Assembly: GCF_907163265.1 (NCBI RefSeq)
Contig: NZ_CAJQUM010000001.1
Coordinates: 868,001-932,000 of the forward strand
Length of the DNA stretch: 64,000 nt
From: Georgfuchsia toluolica
GTDB lineage: Bacteria > Pseudomonadota > Gammaproteobacteria > Burkholderiales > Rhodocyclaceae
Direction of reading: 5' to 3'
Each line of letters opens with the position of its first letter. The first letter of the stretch is position 1. Both the position numbers and the translations under genes were made by a program. The notes under the pieces are model-generated. The model did no database searches and had not been told where the DNA came from. It worked only from the letters and a program-made list of their open reading frames with translations. This document shows positions 7,610 through 16,318 of the stretch, piece by piece.

Positions 7610-9239
7610 GATTTATTTCCTCCAGGGTCGATTCGCCGCGGCGCACCAGATCGAGTGCAGTATCGCGCAGGGGGGTCATCCCGCCTCGCGCCGCCTCCTC
7701 GCGCAGTTGACGCAGCGGCGCCGCGTTAACGATCAGTTCGCGCAGGTCCTCGGTCAGTAGCAGCAACTCCGCAATCGCCTTGCGACCCTTGTAGCCTGTG
7801 CCGCGGCACTCGGCGCAGCCACGGCCCTTGCGAAAGTTGAAATCCTGTGCCGCAGCCGGGTTGATGCCGGAGTCGATGAGTTGATCGTCATTGGGCCGTT
7901 CCGCTACGCTGCAATGTGGACAGTTCACGCGGACCAGCCGCTGGGCGAGGATGCCGTTGATGGCCGAAACGAAACTTTGCGGCGCGACATCCATGTGCAA
8001 AAAGCGGCTGATGACGTCGAGGGCGTTGTTGGCGTGTACCGTGGTAAACACCAGGTGGCCCGTCAGCGCCGACTGGATCGCTATCTGCGCCGTATCGGCA
8101 TCGCGGATTTCGCCGACCATGATGGTGTCTGGATCATGGCGCAGAATGGAGCGCAGGCCGCGGGAAAAAGTAAGACCCTTTTTTTCGTTGACCGGTATTT
8201 GCAGCACGCCGGGCAGCTGGTATTCGACCGGGTCTTCGATGGTAACGATTTTGCTGTGGCCGCTGTTGATTTCGCTGATCGCAGCGTAAAGCGTCGTGGT
8301 CTTGCCGCTGCCGGTGGGGCCGGTGACCAGCAGCATGCCGTAGGGTTCGCGCGCCAGGCGGCGCATCGTGCGCACGAACTCTCCCTCGAAACCCAGACTG
8401 TCGAGCGTCAGGCTGGTCATCTGCTCGGTCAGGGCCTGTTTGTCGAGGATACGCAGCACGGCGTCCTCGCCGTGGATGCTGGGCATGATGGAAACGCGGA
8501 AGTCCACTTCCCTGCCGCCAATGGCAACCTTGAAACGCCCGTCCTGGGGAACACGCCTTTCCGCAATGTCGAGTTCGGCCATGACTTTGATCCGCGATAT
8601 CACCTGTTCAGCCGTCTGGCTCCCCTTCGGTTCGGCAATCGTCGACAGCACGCCGTCGAGGCGATACTTGACGCACAGCCCTTCCGTCGTCGATTCCAGA
8701 TGAATATCGCTTGCCCTGACCTTGTAGGCATCGTACAGGGTGGAATTGGTAAGCCGCACGATGGGACTCTCCTCCATTTGGATGGTGTCCAGGCGCAGGA
8801 CTTCGACGTCAGAGGGGATGGCAGCCCCTTGTTCCGCATAGTCGGGCAACGCGTCCATGGCCCGCATCGTCTCGCCATGGTGGGAGAGAACCGCGGCGAT
8901 ATCGCCGCCGCGAGCGAAGCGCAGTGCGAATGGACGGCGCAGATAAGCGTCCGCCCAGGGCATCAGCCCGGATGCCGAAGACTTGTCGGCTATCAGCATC
9001 AGCCTGCCGTCCGCGTCCATCATGGCGATGCACTGTCGCGGCGCAGCATCGGCATACGGCAGAATGTCAAAAGCCGGCGTCAGCGCATACAATTCGTCGA
9101 TATCCAGCAGCGGCAGTTCGGCGCGCTCGACCAGTCGCCGGTCCACACGGATCTCTCGCCGGTCCAGTCTCGTCCTGCGCCGCTCCGCCAGCATGGCGGT
9201 GCCGTTGGCACCAATTGCCTGACGGTCATCAATGTTCAT
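7590..9239 (-). CDS. gspE: Type II secretion ATPase GspE
   Basis: This cytoplasmic hexameric ATPase powers pseudopilus assembly. The 549-residue sequence has an N-terminal GspE domain (about 40-130), Walker A GPTGSGKT (306-313), an Asp box (T-I-E-D-P-V-E), Walker B with the T-I-M-V-G-E-I-R-D motif (372-380), a His box (T-T-V-H-A-N-N) and a zinc-binding pair of CxxC motifs (C440/C443 and C475/C478), all diagnostic of the GspE/PilB/MshE family. The start overlaps the gspF stop by ATGA; a longer open frame upstream reads through gspF in another frame and is rejected. An extended basic N-terminus (first 35 residues) precedes the recognisable domain. Confidence 0.93.
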   Translation of the reverse strand: MNIDDRQAIGANGTAMLAERRRTRLDRREIRVDRRLVERAELPLLDIDELYALTPAFDILPYADAAPRQCIAMMDADGRLMLIADKSSASGLMPWADAYLRRPFALRFARGGDIAAVLSHHGETMRAMDALPDYAEQGAAIPSDVEVLRLDTIQMEESPIVRLTNSTLYDAYKVRASDIHLESTTEGLCVKYRLDGVLSTIAEPKGSQTAEQVISRIKVMAELDIAERRVPQDGRFKVAIGGREVDFRVSIMPSIHGEDAVLRILDKQALTEQMTSLTLDSLGFEGEFVRTMRRLAREPYGMLLVTGPTGSGKTTTLYAAISEINSGHSKIVTIEDPVEYQLPGVLQIPVNEKKGLTFSRGLRSILRHDPDTIMVGEIRDADTAQIAIQSALTGHLVFTTVHANNALDVISRFLHMDVAPQSFVSAINGILAQRLVRVNCPHCSVAERPNDDQLIDSGINPAAAQDFNFRKGRGCAECRGTGYKGRKAIAELLLLTEDLRELIVNAAPLRQLREEAARGGMTPLRDTALDLVRRGESTLEEINRVTFVA

Positions 9240-10435
9240 TGCACACTCCCGGCCAGTTCGAAAATCGGCATATAAAGCAAGACCACGATGAAGGCGATGA
9301 ACAGCCCGATGGTCAGCATCAGCAGCGGCTCGAACAGGCGCGCGAACCAGTCGGCCCAGCGCGCAGTCTCTTCGTCGTAGAAGTCGGCGATGCGGGTCAT
9401 CTTTTCGCCCATGTCGCCGGTCTTCTCGCCGATCCTGAGCAGATCGCTCGCTACCGGCGGCGCCAATCGACCGCGCTCCATGGCCTCTGAGAGCGCCACG
9501 CCGCCGCGAATCTCGATCAGCGCCCGATCCAGCGCCACCTGCATTTCTTCGTCCAGTAATTCCCGCGCCATCCCGAGCGCGGTGACGGCGGGAATGCCGC
9601 CATGCAGCAACAGGCCCAGAGTCCGATAGAAGCGGGCCAATGTGTAGGTCTGGGTGCGCACGCGCACGGGCGCCAGAGCCTTCGAATTCAGCAGCCGGCG
9701 CAGCAGGCTGCGCCACCCCGTTCTTTTGCGTTTGAAGAAGGCGACAACGGCGATGCCCAGTACCATCAATGCCACCAGGATTTGCAGTCCGTGGCTCTCA
9801 ATCAGCGCGCCCCATTGCAGCAGGAGCTTGGACATGAAGGGCAGGTTGCTGCCGAAGTCTTCGTATACACGGCTGAAGCGTGGCACCACATACGTCATCA
9901 AAAACAGAATGACGCAACCGCCGACGCCAAGCAGCAGTGCCGGATAGATCGCCGCCGAGATCACGCGCTTTTTGATCGCATCCATGCGGCCGCGATACTC
10001 GATGAAACGGGCCATCGCGCTGCCGAGATCTCCGGTCTGTTCGCTGGCCGCCGTCAATGCCAGGTAAAGCGGGGGAAACTCCGCCGGGAATTCTCTGAGA
10101 ACCGCAGAGAAGGACTTGCCTTCGCGCAGGCGACGGATCAGGGCCTCGATCAGGCGGCGTTTTTCGTCCGCGGTCTCCTTGCGCGACAGGGCGCCGAGAC
10201 TCTCGATCAACGAGAGCCCGGCATCGAGCAGCGACCGCAGTTCCTGGCTGAACAGGAGTAAATCGAAGGACCGATCCTTGCGCTGGAATTTGTTCCAGCG
10301 CCCTGTTTGCCGGATCGAGACAACCTCGAATCCCTGATCGCCGATGTTGTTGCCGGCTTCCTCGGCGCTGGCCGCCTCCACCTGCAGAGCGGTGACTCCT
10401 TCCCCATGCCGATACGCTGTGATCTCGAAACGCAT
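9236..10435 (-). CDS. gspF: Type II secretion platform protein GspF
   Basis: A 399-residue polytopic inner-membrane protein that acts as the platform for pseudopilus assembly and contacts GspE. It has two GspF (T2SSF) repeats: about 68-190 with L-L-D-A-G-L-S-L, and about 270-390 with L-L-H-G-G-I-P. Three membrane segments are visible, near 165-190, 215-235 and 370-392. The length matches the family. It sits 6 bases after gspG and overlaps gspE by 4 bases, the usual gene neighbourhood though in the order G-F-E. No odd features. Confidence 0.93.
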   Translation of the reverse strand: MRFEITAYRHGEGVTALQVEAASAEEAGNNIGDQGFEVVSIRQTGRWNKFQRKDRSFDLLLFSQELRSLLDAGLSLIESLGALSRKETADEKRRLIEALIRRLREGKSFSAVLREFPAEFPPLYLALTAASEQTGDLGSAMARFIEYRGRMDAIKKRVISAAIYPALLLGVGGCVILFLMTYVVPRFSRVYEDFGSNLPFMSKLLLQWGALIESHGLQILVALMVLGIAVVAFFKRKRTGWRSLLRRLLNSKALAPVRVRTQTYTLARFYRTLGLLLHGGIPAVTALGMARELLDEEMQVALDRALIEIRGGVALSEAMERGRLAPPVASDLLRIGEKTGDMGEKMTRIADFYDEETARWADWFARLFEPLLMLTIGLFIAFIVVLLYMPIFELAGSVQ

Positions 10436-10441
10436 GAACGA

Positions 10442-10858
10442 TCACCAGTTGGTGATGTCAGCATCTTCGCCGCTGCCGCCGGCCGCGCCATCCCGTCCGT
10501 AGGAGAAGAGGTCGATCTCCCCGTGATCGCCGGGGCTCTTGTAGACATAGGGCTTGCCCCAGGGATCGGGAGGGACACCCTTCTTGAGATAAGGGCCGGC
10601 CCACTTGCCGACCCCGCTCGGCTGTGCTGTCAGGGCACTGAGCCCCTGCTCGGTCGACGGATAGCGGCCGACGTCGAGCCGGTACGAGTCGAGCGCCTTC
10701 TCCAGGCCGTCAATTTGCGCGCGTGCCGTCTTGACTTCCGCCTTGCCGATCTGGCCGAAGTATTTCGGGCCGACATAACCGGCCAGCAAGCCGATGATCG
10801 CTACGACGACCAGCAGTTCGAGCAGGGTGAAACCGTTGTTCCTCCTTACCGAAAACAT
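10442..10858 (-). CDS. gspG: Major pseudopilin GspG
   Basis: About 138 residues. A short basic leader (S-V-R-R-N-N-G) is followed by F-T-L-L-E-L-L and a long hydrophobic helix, the prepilin peptidase signal. The soluble domain has the GspG hallmarks: a long helix, R-Y-P-S-T-E-Q-G-L-x-A-L, P-P-D-P-W-G-x-P-Y and a C-terminal acidic loop (G-E-D-A-D-I-T-N-W) where major pseudopilins bind calcium. Two adjacent ATGs (10861 and 10858) follow an AGGAGG; the second has the better spacing. The gene follows the putative cargo gene by only a few bases, so cargo and machine are probably one transcript. Confidence 0.92.
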   Translation of the reverse strand: MFSVRRNNGFTLLELLVVVAIIGLLAGYVGPKYFGQIGKAEVKTARAQIDGLEKALDSYRLDVGRYPSTEQGLSALTAQPSGVGKWAGPYLKKGVPPDPWGKPYVYKSPGDHGEIDLFSYGRDGAAGGSGEDADITNW

Positions 10859-10865
10859 CATCCTC

Positions 10866-13800
10866 CTATGGCGCAGTGACATACGCCTTGACGCCGAACT
10901 GCATGGCCGGCGCTCCCGCTTCAGCGGCGCCGATGTCCGGCCCGGCGCCGAGATAGCTGTCATTGAAGTTCGGCAGCCGCACACCGCGGTCATAGCCCAG
11001 GCTGTTCGGGGCAAGCTGGTACATGCCGCCCGATTCGCTGGTCCAGCCGTTGCCCGACGCATAGGTCGGCAGGCCGTAGATCCCATTCGTTTCAGCGGCG
11101 CCGCCCATGTTGGTGCTGTTGTAGAGGTCGTAGCCGAAGTCGTTCGCGGACCCGCCGCTGGCCTGGAAGAGGGTTTTCGACGAGGTCCAGATCTGGAAGA
11201 TGTTGTTGCGCGTCACCGTGTTGGTGATCGCCAGGCCGGCGCTGGTGATGGCGCTGCCGGTGCCTAGCCCATAGACGACGCCTGTCTGCGTTGCCTGCAG
11301 CAAGGTATTGTGGAACAGGTAGCGCCGGCCGCCGCCGATGGTTGCGTCCTTGGAACCCGACTTGGCGAACGGTCCGCGGGTGTCCGAATCCAGCGACACC
11401 TCGTAATTGAACCGGGAGCGGTTATAGACGTTGCGGAAGATGTAGAGCGGGCCGACAGAATCCACGGTGCTGGCAATGCCGGTTCCGGTCTGGTTGATGT
11501 AATTACCCCAGATGCGCACGTTGCGGTCACCACCCTCAGCCTCGATGCCGTCGTCCATGGCGTTCTGGATCAGGTTGCCGTAGATGTCCGAATCGGCGTT
11601 CGGCATGCCGATGGTACTGAAGTTGCTGGCGCCGCCGATGCCGTCCATGTAATAGTGGCCGCTCGGCCCCGCATAGATTTCGTTGTAGCGGATTACCATA
11701 TTGCCGCCGCAATTTTCCGTTGCGATGCCGTTCGGGCCGACTGGATGGCCGAGCGCCCAGCTGTTGGTCGTATAGCGCGGGTCATGAATCCTGTTGCGCT
11801 GGACGATCAGCCGCACGAGCGTCTGATCGTAGCAGCGGGCACGGACAGCCGCATCCATGTCAACGCCAATGTTGCCTTCGCTGGTGGTGCTGCTGAAACG
11901 CCCCCAGCCGCTGATGTCGTTGCCCTCGATGACGACATCGTGAGCGCCGGGCAGCAGCCGAATGGCATCCGCCTGCGCGCCCTTCAGGATCAGCTCGCGG
12001 ATGATCACGTACGGCGCGGAGACGGTGATATTGTAGGTCTGGGCGTTGGCGACGTCGATGGTGCTCTGGCCGCCCGCCGGGAAGGTGTAGAGCACATACC
12101 CGCTGGCGGTGCCGCCGGCAGTGATGGCCAGGGTCTTCGATGACGTGCCATTGGGCAGATAGACAGTCTTGGCCACCGGGAAGTTGTTGCTCCAGGTGGT
12201 GGCCGATACCTGCGCCGACGGCGCCTGGCCCGGCAGGCTGAACTGGACCACATAGCTGGTTCCCGGACTCAACTGCACCAGGCTGCCGCGGCACTCGTTG
12301 TTGCGCGCGTCATACCACATGGGCAGGCCGTTTTTCCAGGCGGTATCGCCCACCTTCTGGTAGCGTATCGGGCAGCCGGCCGAACCCGGGTTGGACGGCG
12401 GCGTCCAGTAGAGGCCGATCGACTCGAATGTGGTGATGGCCTTGGTGTTGGTTGATGGCAACGACGTCGCCGGCGGCGGCGCTGACGCTGTCAGCAAAAG
12501 TGTGGTCGTGGTGGTTGTCGCAACTGTCGTCGTTGTCGTCGGCGCGGCCGTGGTCGTCGTTGTCGTCGGCGCGGCCGTGGTCGTTGTCGTCGCTTTGGTC
12601 GTGGTCGTCGTTGTGGTCGTCGATGTCGCCGCGGCAGCCGTCGCGGTGGTCGCCGTCGCGACGGTGATTGCGCCGCCGCTGTCGACAGTCACGGTCTTGT
12701 CGCCTATCAGCACGGTCCAGACACCGCTGGTATTGGTGGCGCTTGCCGTCACCGCCGTGCAGCCGACGTTCATCAGCGCGACAAATTCAGCAGCCGGCAG
12801 CCGGGTGGTGCTGTAGAACTTGCCGTGCCATTGCGGCGCCCATGTCCCCGTGGGGTTGGCGGTGAACTGGTTGGTCTGGGTGAAATGCATCGCCGGGCCG
12901 CCAAGCATGGTGACGCACAGGCTCTGGCCGTTGTTCTGGATCGTTGCGGTCTTGTCCGAAGCGGAAGTCATCTGGTTGATGGAGTGAATGTTCCATTCCC
13001 ATTGCCGATTCGTCGCAGAGGCGACGTTGTCATAAACCAGAATCAGGTTCGGCCGCAGATACAGCAGCGACCTTCGCGCCAGTGTGAGCGCGCCACCATA
13101 GGCGGATGTCGCGTCGCCGCTGACGATGTCGTAGGCGGCGCTGCTGCTGAAGCCGGTGATCTTGCCGTAGCCCTGCGTGCGGTTGGCCTCATAGAACAGT
13201 TGCCCCAAGCCGCCATCGTAGGTGATGGCATTGCTGGACCGTGTGGGGTGGTACCAGTTCATCCAGTGTGTCGTCTTATAGCCGTCGTAGTAGCCCGACT
13301 CGATCGCCAACCGCTGGCCGCCGGCGTTGATCACGAAACTGTTCTGGTCGGCATGGCTGTGGCTGAATGCGCCGTACGGCGGCCGGCTCGATTTGAAGTA
13401 AACGGAGGTGCGTGCCGTGTTCGACAGGTCGCTATGCATCGCCACCTCGCCCAAGGACCCAACATAGAGCGAGTTCGGCGTGCCGGCGGGGAACGGCTGC
13501 GGTCCCGAGAAGTCGGCAGGCGGTGCCATCAGGTACTCGATGCGAGTCTGATCCTCGCCGCTGAGCAGCGACATGTGCCAGCGGCCGAGCGGCGTAGGTG
13601 CAAAATAGGTATAGGCCTTGCCGAAGCGCGCCTGTAGCTCGGTGTCGTTTTTCTCGAAGCCATCGCCGAATACCGTGGTGCCACCCGCCATTCCGGGCGG
13701 TGTGAAGTAGGTGAAGAAGCGTCCCCAGTTGCGTACCCAGGCTTTCTGGGTCACATTGATACCAGTGGCATACTTCAACGCGTTCCAGAGCGGCAGCAGT

Positions 13801-15011
13801 TCGCCGTTGTCCCTGTTGCCCTGGGCGGTTGAACCGGCGGAGCCGCCTTGGTCGCCGCCCCATGGGCTGATTGCATTGAGAGCCAGCGGCAGGGAGTTCG
13901 TCACCCAGGTGGAGGCCTGCTTCAGATCGCCGGCGACCAGTGTGGAAACCACCGCCGTTATGCCTAGCGTCTGGTTGCCATACAAATCGCGAGGATATGT
14001 CGCGAGGCGCGAGCGCGTTCCTATGACGTCGTTATACATGGCGCCGATGCGGGTCACCAGCGTGTTCCGGATCCGGCTCCGCTGGGTCGAGGTCAGCCGC
14101 GGGTAGAGCCAGTCGTAGCCGAACGCGACGGTCCACGTCAGGTAGCGCGCGGCTTCACCCATGCCCGAATTGGAATACGCCGTGGGTCCGCTCGGATCCC
14201 ACGAGGCAAGGTTCGTGACGCGGCGTATTGCTTCGTTGCAGTACGTGTCCTGATTGCTGTACACGCAGGCCATCATGGCAGCCAGAGCATTCGTGCTGTA
14301 GGTAAACGCCTGGTCGGCCGTGGTGCCCGGGGTCGGCAGCGGGTTCCCAAAGCGCCCGCTGACATCGTTGAGAAGGGTGTTAACTGCCGCGCTGCGCTGC
14401 GCCTTCATCGTCGCCAGCGTCGTGGCGTCGGGCAGGCTGCGCGGGTGAGCCTTGGCCGACACCGCCCTCAGCACATTGCTGATCTTCGGCACCAGGAAGG
14501 GCATGGAGCTGGAATCGACAATGAATCGGCGCTGTTTGCTTGCTGCGCCACCAACATAACTGACCGCCCACGAGTAGATACCGGCCGGCAAAACCTCGTC
14601 CCAGTTAAGCCAGTTCTGCGTCGCCGGCAGTGTCCTGATGTGGCCGTCGGGATAGGTGAGGGTCACCTGGTAGCCGCCGCTGGTGATTACGTCGGGCCAG
14701 CGAAAATCGGGTGGCGTCTGCTGCACGGTCACGCAATCGGGCGGCCGGATATCCTGGGCGTTCGGGTTGGGCGTCACCATCCAGTCGACCGTGGCGCTCG
14801 GCGTGCAGGTTTGCGCCATGGTTGCCAGAGGCAGCCCAAGCCCCATGCCTGCCAAAACCAGTATTGCGACAACATGCCGGGAAAGCAAGAAAAACAACCC
14901 GCCATTTGAGATGGATGGTTTGGCAAAACCAAAGCTTTTGCTTTTTCTTCCGGTAATCCCGAGATACGCCAGGTGTCTACTAGGCAATACTGTCCGGCAT
15001 GAATCCTTCAT
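10866..15011 (-). CDS. Large exported heparinase-like/parallel beta-helix protein, likely secretion cargo
   Basis: A 1381-residue first gene of the secretion operon, with AGGGAGA before the ATG. A long basic N-region (1-44) precedes a hydrophobic signal segment (about 45-63) with cleavage near A-T-M-A-Q. Residues about 75-170 form an immunoglobulin-like domain and about 175-770 an alpha-barrel plus heparinase II/III-like region of the DUF4962 type. Near residue 545 the motif H-A-D-Q-N-S-F is followed by E-S-G-Y-Y-D-G-Y and S-N-A-I-T-Y-D-G, resembling polysaccharide lyase active sites. A Thr-rich linker (about 785-835) leads to an Fn3-like domain (about 845-940) and a right-handed parallel beta-helix (about 950-1365). 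Probably it degrades or epimerises an acidic polysaccharide outside the cell. Substrate and activity are unknown. Confidence 0.8.
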   Translation of the reverse strand: MKDSCRTVLPSRHLAYLGITGRKSKSFGFAKPSISNGGLFFLLSRHVVAILVLAGMGLGLPLATMAQTCTPSATVDWMVTPNPNAQDIRPPDCVTVQQTPPDFRWPDVITSGGYQVTLTYPDGHIRTLPATQNWLNWDEVLPAGIYSWAVSYVGGAASKQRRFIVDSSSMPFLVPKISNVLRAVSAKAHPRSLPDATTLATMKAQRSAAVNTLLNDVSGRFGNPLPTPGTTADQAFTYSTNALAAMMACVYSNQDTYCNEAIRRVTNLASWDPSGPTAYSNSGMGEAARYLTWTVAFGYDWLYPRLTSTQRSRIRNTLVTRIGAMYNDVIGTRSRLATYPRDLYGNQTLGITAVVSTLVAGDLKQASTWVTNSLPLALNAISPWGGDQGGSAGSTAQGNRDNGELLPLWNALKYATGINVTQKAWVRNWGRFFTYFTPPGMAGGTTVFGDGFEKNDTELQARFGKAYTYFAPTPLGRWHMSLLSGEDQTRIEYLMAPPADFSGPQPFPAGTPNSLYVGSLGEVAMHSDLSNTARTSVYFKSSRPPYGAFSHSHADQNSFVINAGGQRLAIESGYYDGYKTTHWMNWYHPTRSSNAITYDGGLGQLFYEANRTQGYGKITGFSSSAAYDIVSGDATSAYGGALTLARRSLLYLRPNLILVYDNVASATNRQWEWNIHSINQMTSASDKTATIQNNGQSLCVTMLGGPAMHFTQTNQFTANPTGTWAPQWHGKFYSTTRLPAAEFVALMNVGCTAVTASATNTSGVWTVLIGDKTVTVDSGGAITVATATTATAAAATSTTTTTTTTKATTTTTAAPTTTTTTAAPTTTTTVATTTTTTLLLTASAPPPATSLPSTNTKAITTFESIGLYWTPPSNPGSAGCPIRYQKVGDTAWKNGLPMWYDARNNECRGSLVQLSPGTSYVVQFSLPGQAPSAQVSATTWSNNFPVAKTVYLPNGTSSKTLAITAGGTASGYVLYTFPAGGQSTIDVANAQTYNITVSAPYVIIRELILKGAQADAIRLLPGAHDVVIEGNDISGWGRFSSTTSEGNIGVDMDAAVRARCYDQTLVRLIVQRNRIHDPRYTTNSWALGHPVGPNGIATENCGGNMVIRYNEIYAGPSGHYYMDGIGGASNFSTIGMPNADSDIYGNLIQNAMDDGIEAEGGDRNVRIWGNYINQTGTGIASTVDSVGPLYIFRNVYNRSRFNYEVSLDSDTRGPFAKSGSKDATIGGGRRYLFHNTLLQATQTGVVYGLGTGSAITSAGLAITNTVTRNNIFQIWTSSKTLFQASGGSANDFGYDLYNSTNMGGAAETNGIYGLPTYASGNGWTSESGGMYQLAPNSLGYDRGVRLPNFNDSYLGAGPDIGAAEAGAPAMQFGVKAYVTAP
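12495..12645 (-). repeat. Tandem Thr-codon repeat encoding a linker
   Basis: A low-complexity tract inside the lyase-like gene. Short imperfect units built from GTC/GTT/GTG on the plus strand (ACN codons on the coding strand) repeat, including two near-identical copies of a block of about 27 bases around 12537-12590. It encodes runs of Thr broken by Ala-Ala-Pro, a typical flexible interdomain linker of secreted carbohydrate-active enzymes, possibly O-glycosylated. Slippage could change its length between strains. Confidence 0.8.
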
Positions 15012-15201
15012 ATCGTCTCCCTAATTGCTTACTTGCCGATGGCAATGTCTATGGCATCTTTCGTGCCCCATGATTTTCGTGCCTTTACTATCGTTTCCTG
15101 CTGTCAAACGCTATCTAACGAGAAAAAAAAGACACTGATCGTTCCGTTAAGCAATCTTCATTCCATTGAAAAAACGCATTCGAATTAATAATTAAGAAAA
15201 T

Positions 15202-15420
15202 ATGAAACCAATATTCGATGCCATTTTGTCGCTTGATGCCGACAAACTGTTACAGGATTGCATTTTAGGTTTGAATAAAAAGGACATCTGGAGTCGGCAA
15301 CTAGCGACAGATTCACGAAAAAAATTAAATGGTGAAATTTTTGAACCTGGAACGAAACCGTGGCTTAACCATTACTTATTCGCGTTATCTTGGCTGTTGG
15401 TGATGTGGGTTAGCGTGTAG
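15202..15420 (+). CDS. Hypothetical small protein in AT-rich gap
   Basis: A 72-residue open frame in the 690-base gap between the secretion operon and the FixJ-type regulator. The first 50 residues look soluble and charged; the end has a hydrophobic stretch (H-Y-L-F-A-L-S-W-L-L-V-M-W-V). Upstream there is only a weak AAGAAA. I recognise no family. Base composition from about 15040 to 15560 is clearly more AT-rich than either neighbour, so this may be a decayed or acquired fragment rather than a working gene. The rest of the gap holds nothing I can support. Confidence 0.25.
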   Translation: MKPIFDAILSLDADKLLQDCILGLNKKDIWSRQLATDSRKKLNGEIFEPGTKPWLNHYLFALSWLLVMWVSV

Positions 15421-15703
15421 CAGACGTAGAAGCGATGCGCGCGAAGTGCGCCAAAGACATCATGCGGCACAATGCTTTCCGATCCAATATTTGGAGCGCA
15501 ATGCTAACCATTCAGATGCCGCATGAACATGCGCCAAATGGCACATATTCGATGCCATCAGTCCATTTAAACTGTTGCGCACCATTAAACCTGAAAACCT
15601 CATTTGAACCACGGCGAACACACGCTAGCGCGCGCCAAGAGTAATCCCTGCAACCACACATATATTCGCGTCCCGGGCGACGCTGTGAAAATTGGAGTGA
15701 AAC

Positions 15704-16318
15704 TCAGTCAGGCGCTCGCTTTCCGATCTCTACGAGGTGGATCAAGTCGACCAGATTGTTCACTCCCGTCTTATGCATGATTCTCGCTTTGTGAATTTCG
15801 ACGGTACGATGGCTGATGCCCAGATGCCGCGCTATTTCCTTGTTGGTCTTTCCGTCGGCCATCAATACCATGACTTCACGCTCGCGTTCGGTCAGACTGG
15901 CAATATGATTTGCCGCAGTAGTCTTCGCTTGTATACGCAAACCCATTTGTGTGCTCTCAAGCAGAGCTGCCCGTATACATTCCAGCAATTCGGTGCCATT
16001 TACCGGCTTGGTCAGGAAGTTCACTGCACCAGCTTTTATCGACTGCACCGTCAAGGGGATGCTTCCGTGGCCCGTTAGATAAATCACGGCTAATGGGCAG
16101 CCAGCCTGGTTCAGTATGGCGTGCAGTTCCGGGCCGCTCATGCCCTCCATCCGTACATCCAAAACGAGACAGCCGGGCTGATCCGGTCTATAGGCATCTA
16201 AAAATGACTCTGCACTGTCATAGCATTCGGCATTCAGTCCCGAGCTTTCGCAAAGCATACTGAGTCCATCGCGTACCGCCGCGTCATCGTCGACGATGAA
16301 TACAAGTGCTTCGCTCAT
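15704..16318 (-). CDS. FixJ/TodT-type LuxR-family response regulator
   Basis: The 204-residue protein has a receiver domain (about 1-120) with the acidic pair in I-V-D-D-D, phospho-acceptor Asp in L-V-L-D-V-R-M, Thr in L-T-G-H-G and Lys in L-T-K-P. A LuxR-type helix-turn-helix follows (about 138-200) with L-T-E-R-E-R-E-V and N-K-E-I-A-R-H-L-G-I-S-x-R-T-V-E. The T-G-H-G-S-I-P-L-T-V-Q-S-I-K-A-G-A motif places it in the FixJ/TodT/StyR group. It overlaps the upstream kinase stop by ATGA, so they form a pair. Targets are unknown; related pairs control respiration or aromatic degradation, but nothing nearby identifies the regulon. Confidence 0.9.
   Translation of the reverse strand: MSEALVFIVDDDAAVRDGLSMLCESSGLNAECYDSAESFLDAYRPDQPGCLVLDVRMEGMSGPELHAILNQAGCPLAVIYLTGHGSIPLTVQSIKAGAVNFLTKPVNGTELLECIRAALLESTQMGLRIQAKTTAANHIASLTEREREVMVLMADGKTNKEIARHLGISHRTVEIHKARIMHKTGVNNLVDLIHLVEIGKRAPD

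Noticed and set aside
9240-9716. N-terminal extension of GspE
   Set aside because: It lies over the gspF coding region and is low-complexity and Arg-rich; the ATGA overlap gives a natural start at 9239.
10862-11086. N-terminal extension of GspG
   Set aside because: It reads through the lyase-like gene in another frame; the prepilin leader and AGGAGG place the start at 10858 or 10861.
12430-12816. Plus-strand frame rich in Val, looking like a membrane protein
   Set aside because: It is the antisense reading of the Thr-rich linker of the lyase-like gene; the poly-Val is an artefact of the repeat.
15435-15644. 69-residue plus-strand frame in the AT-rich gap
   Set aside because: No ribosome site and irregular composition; probably chance.
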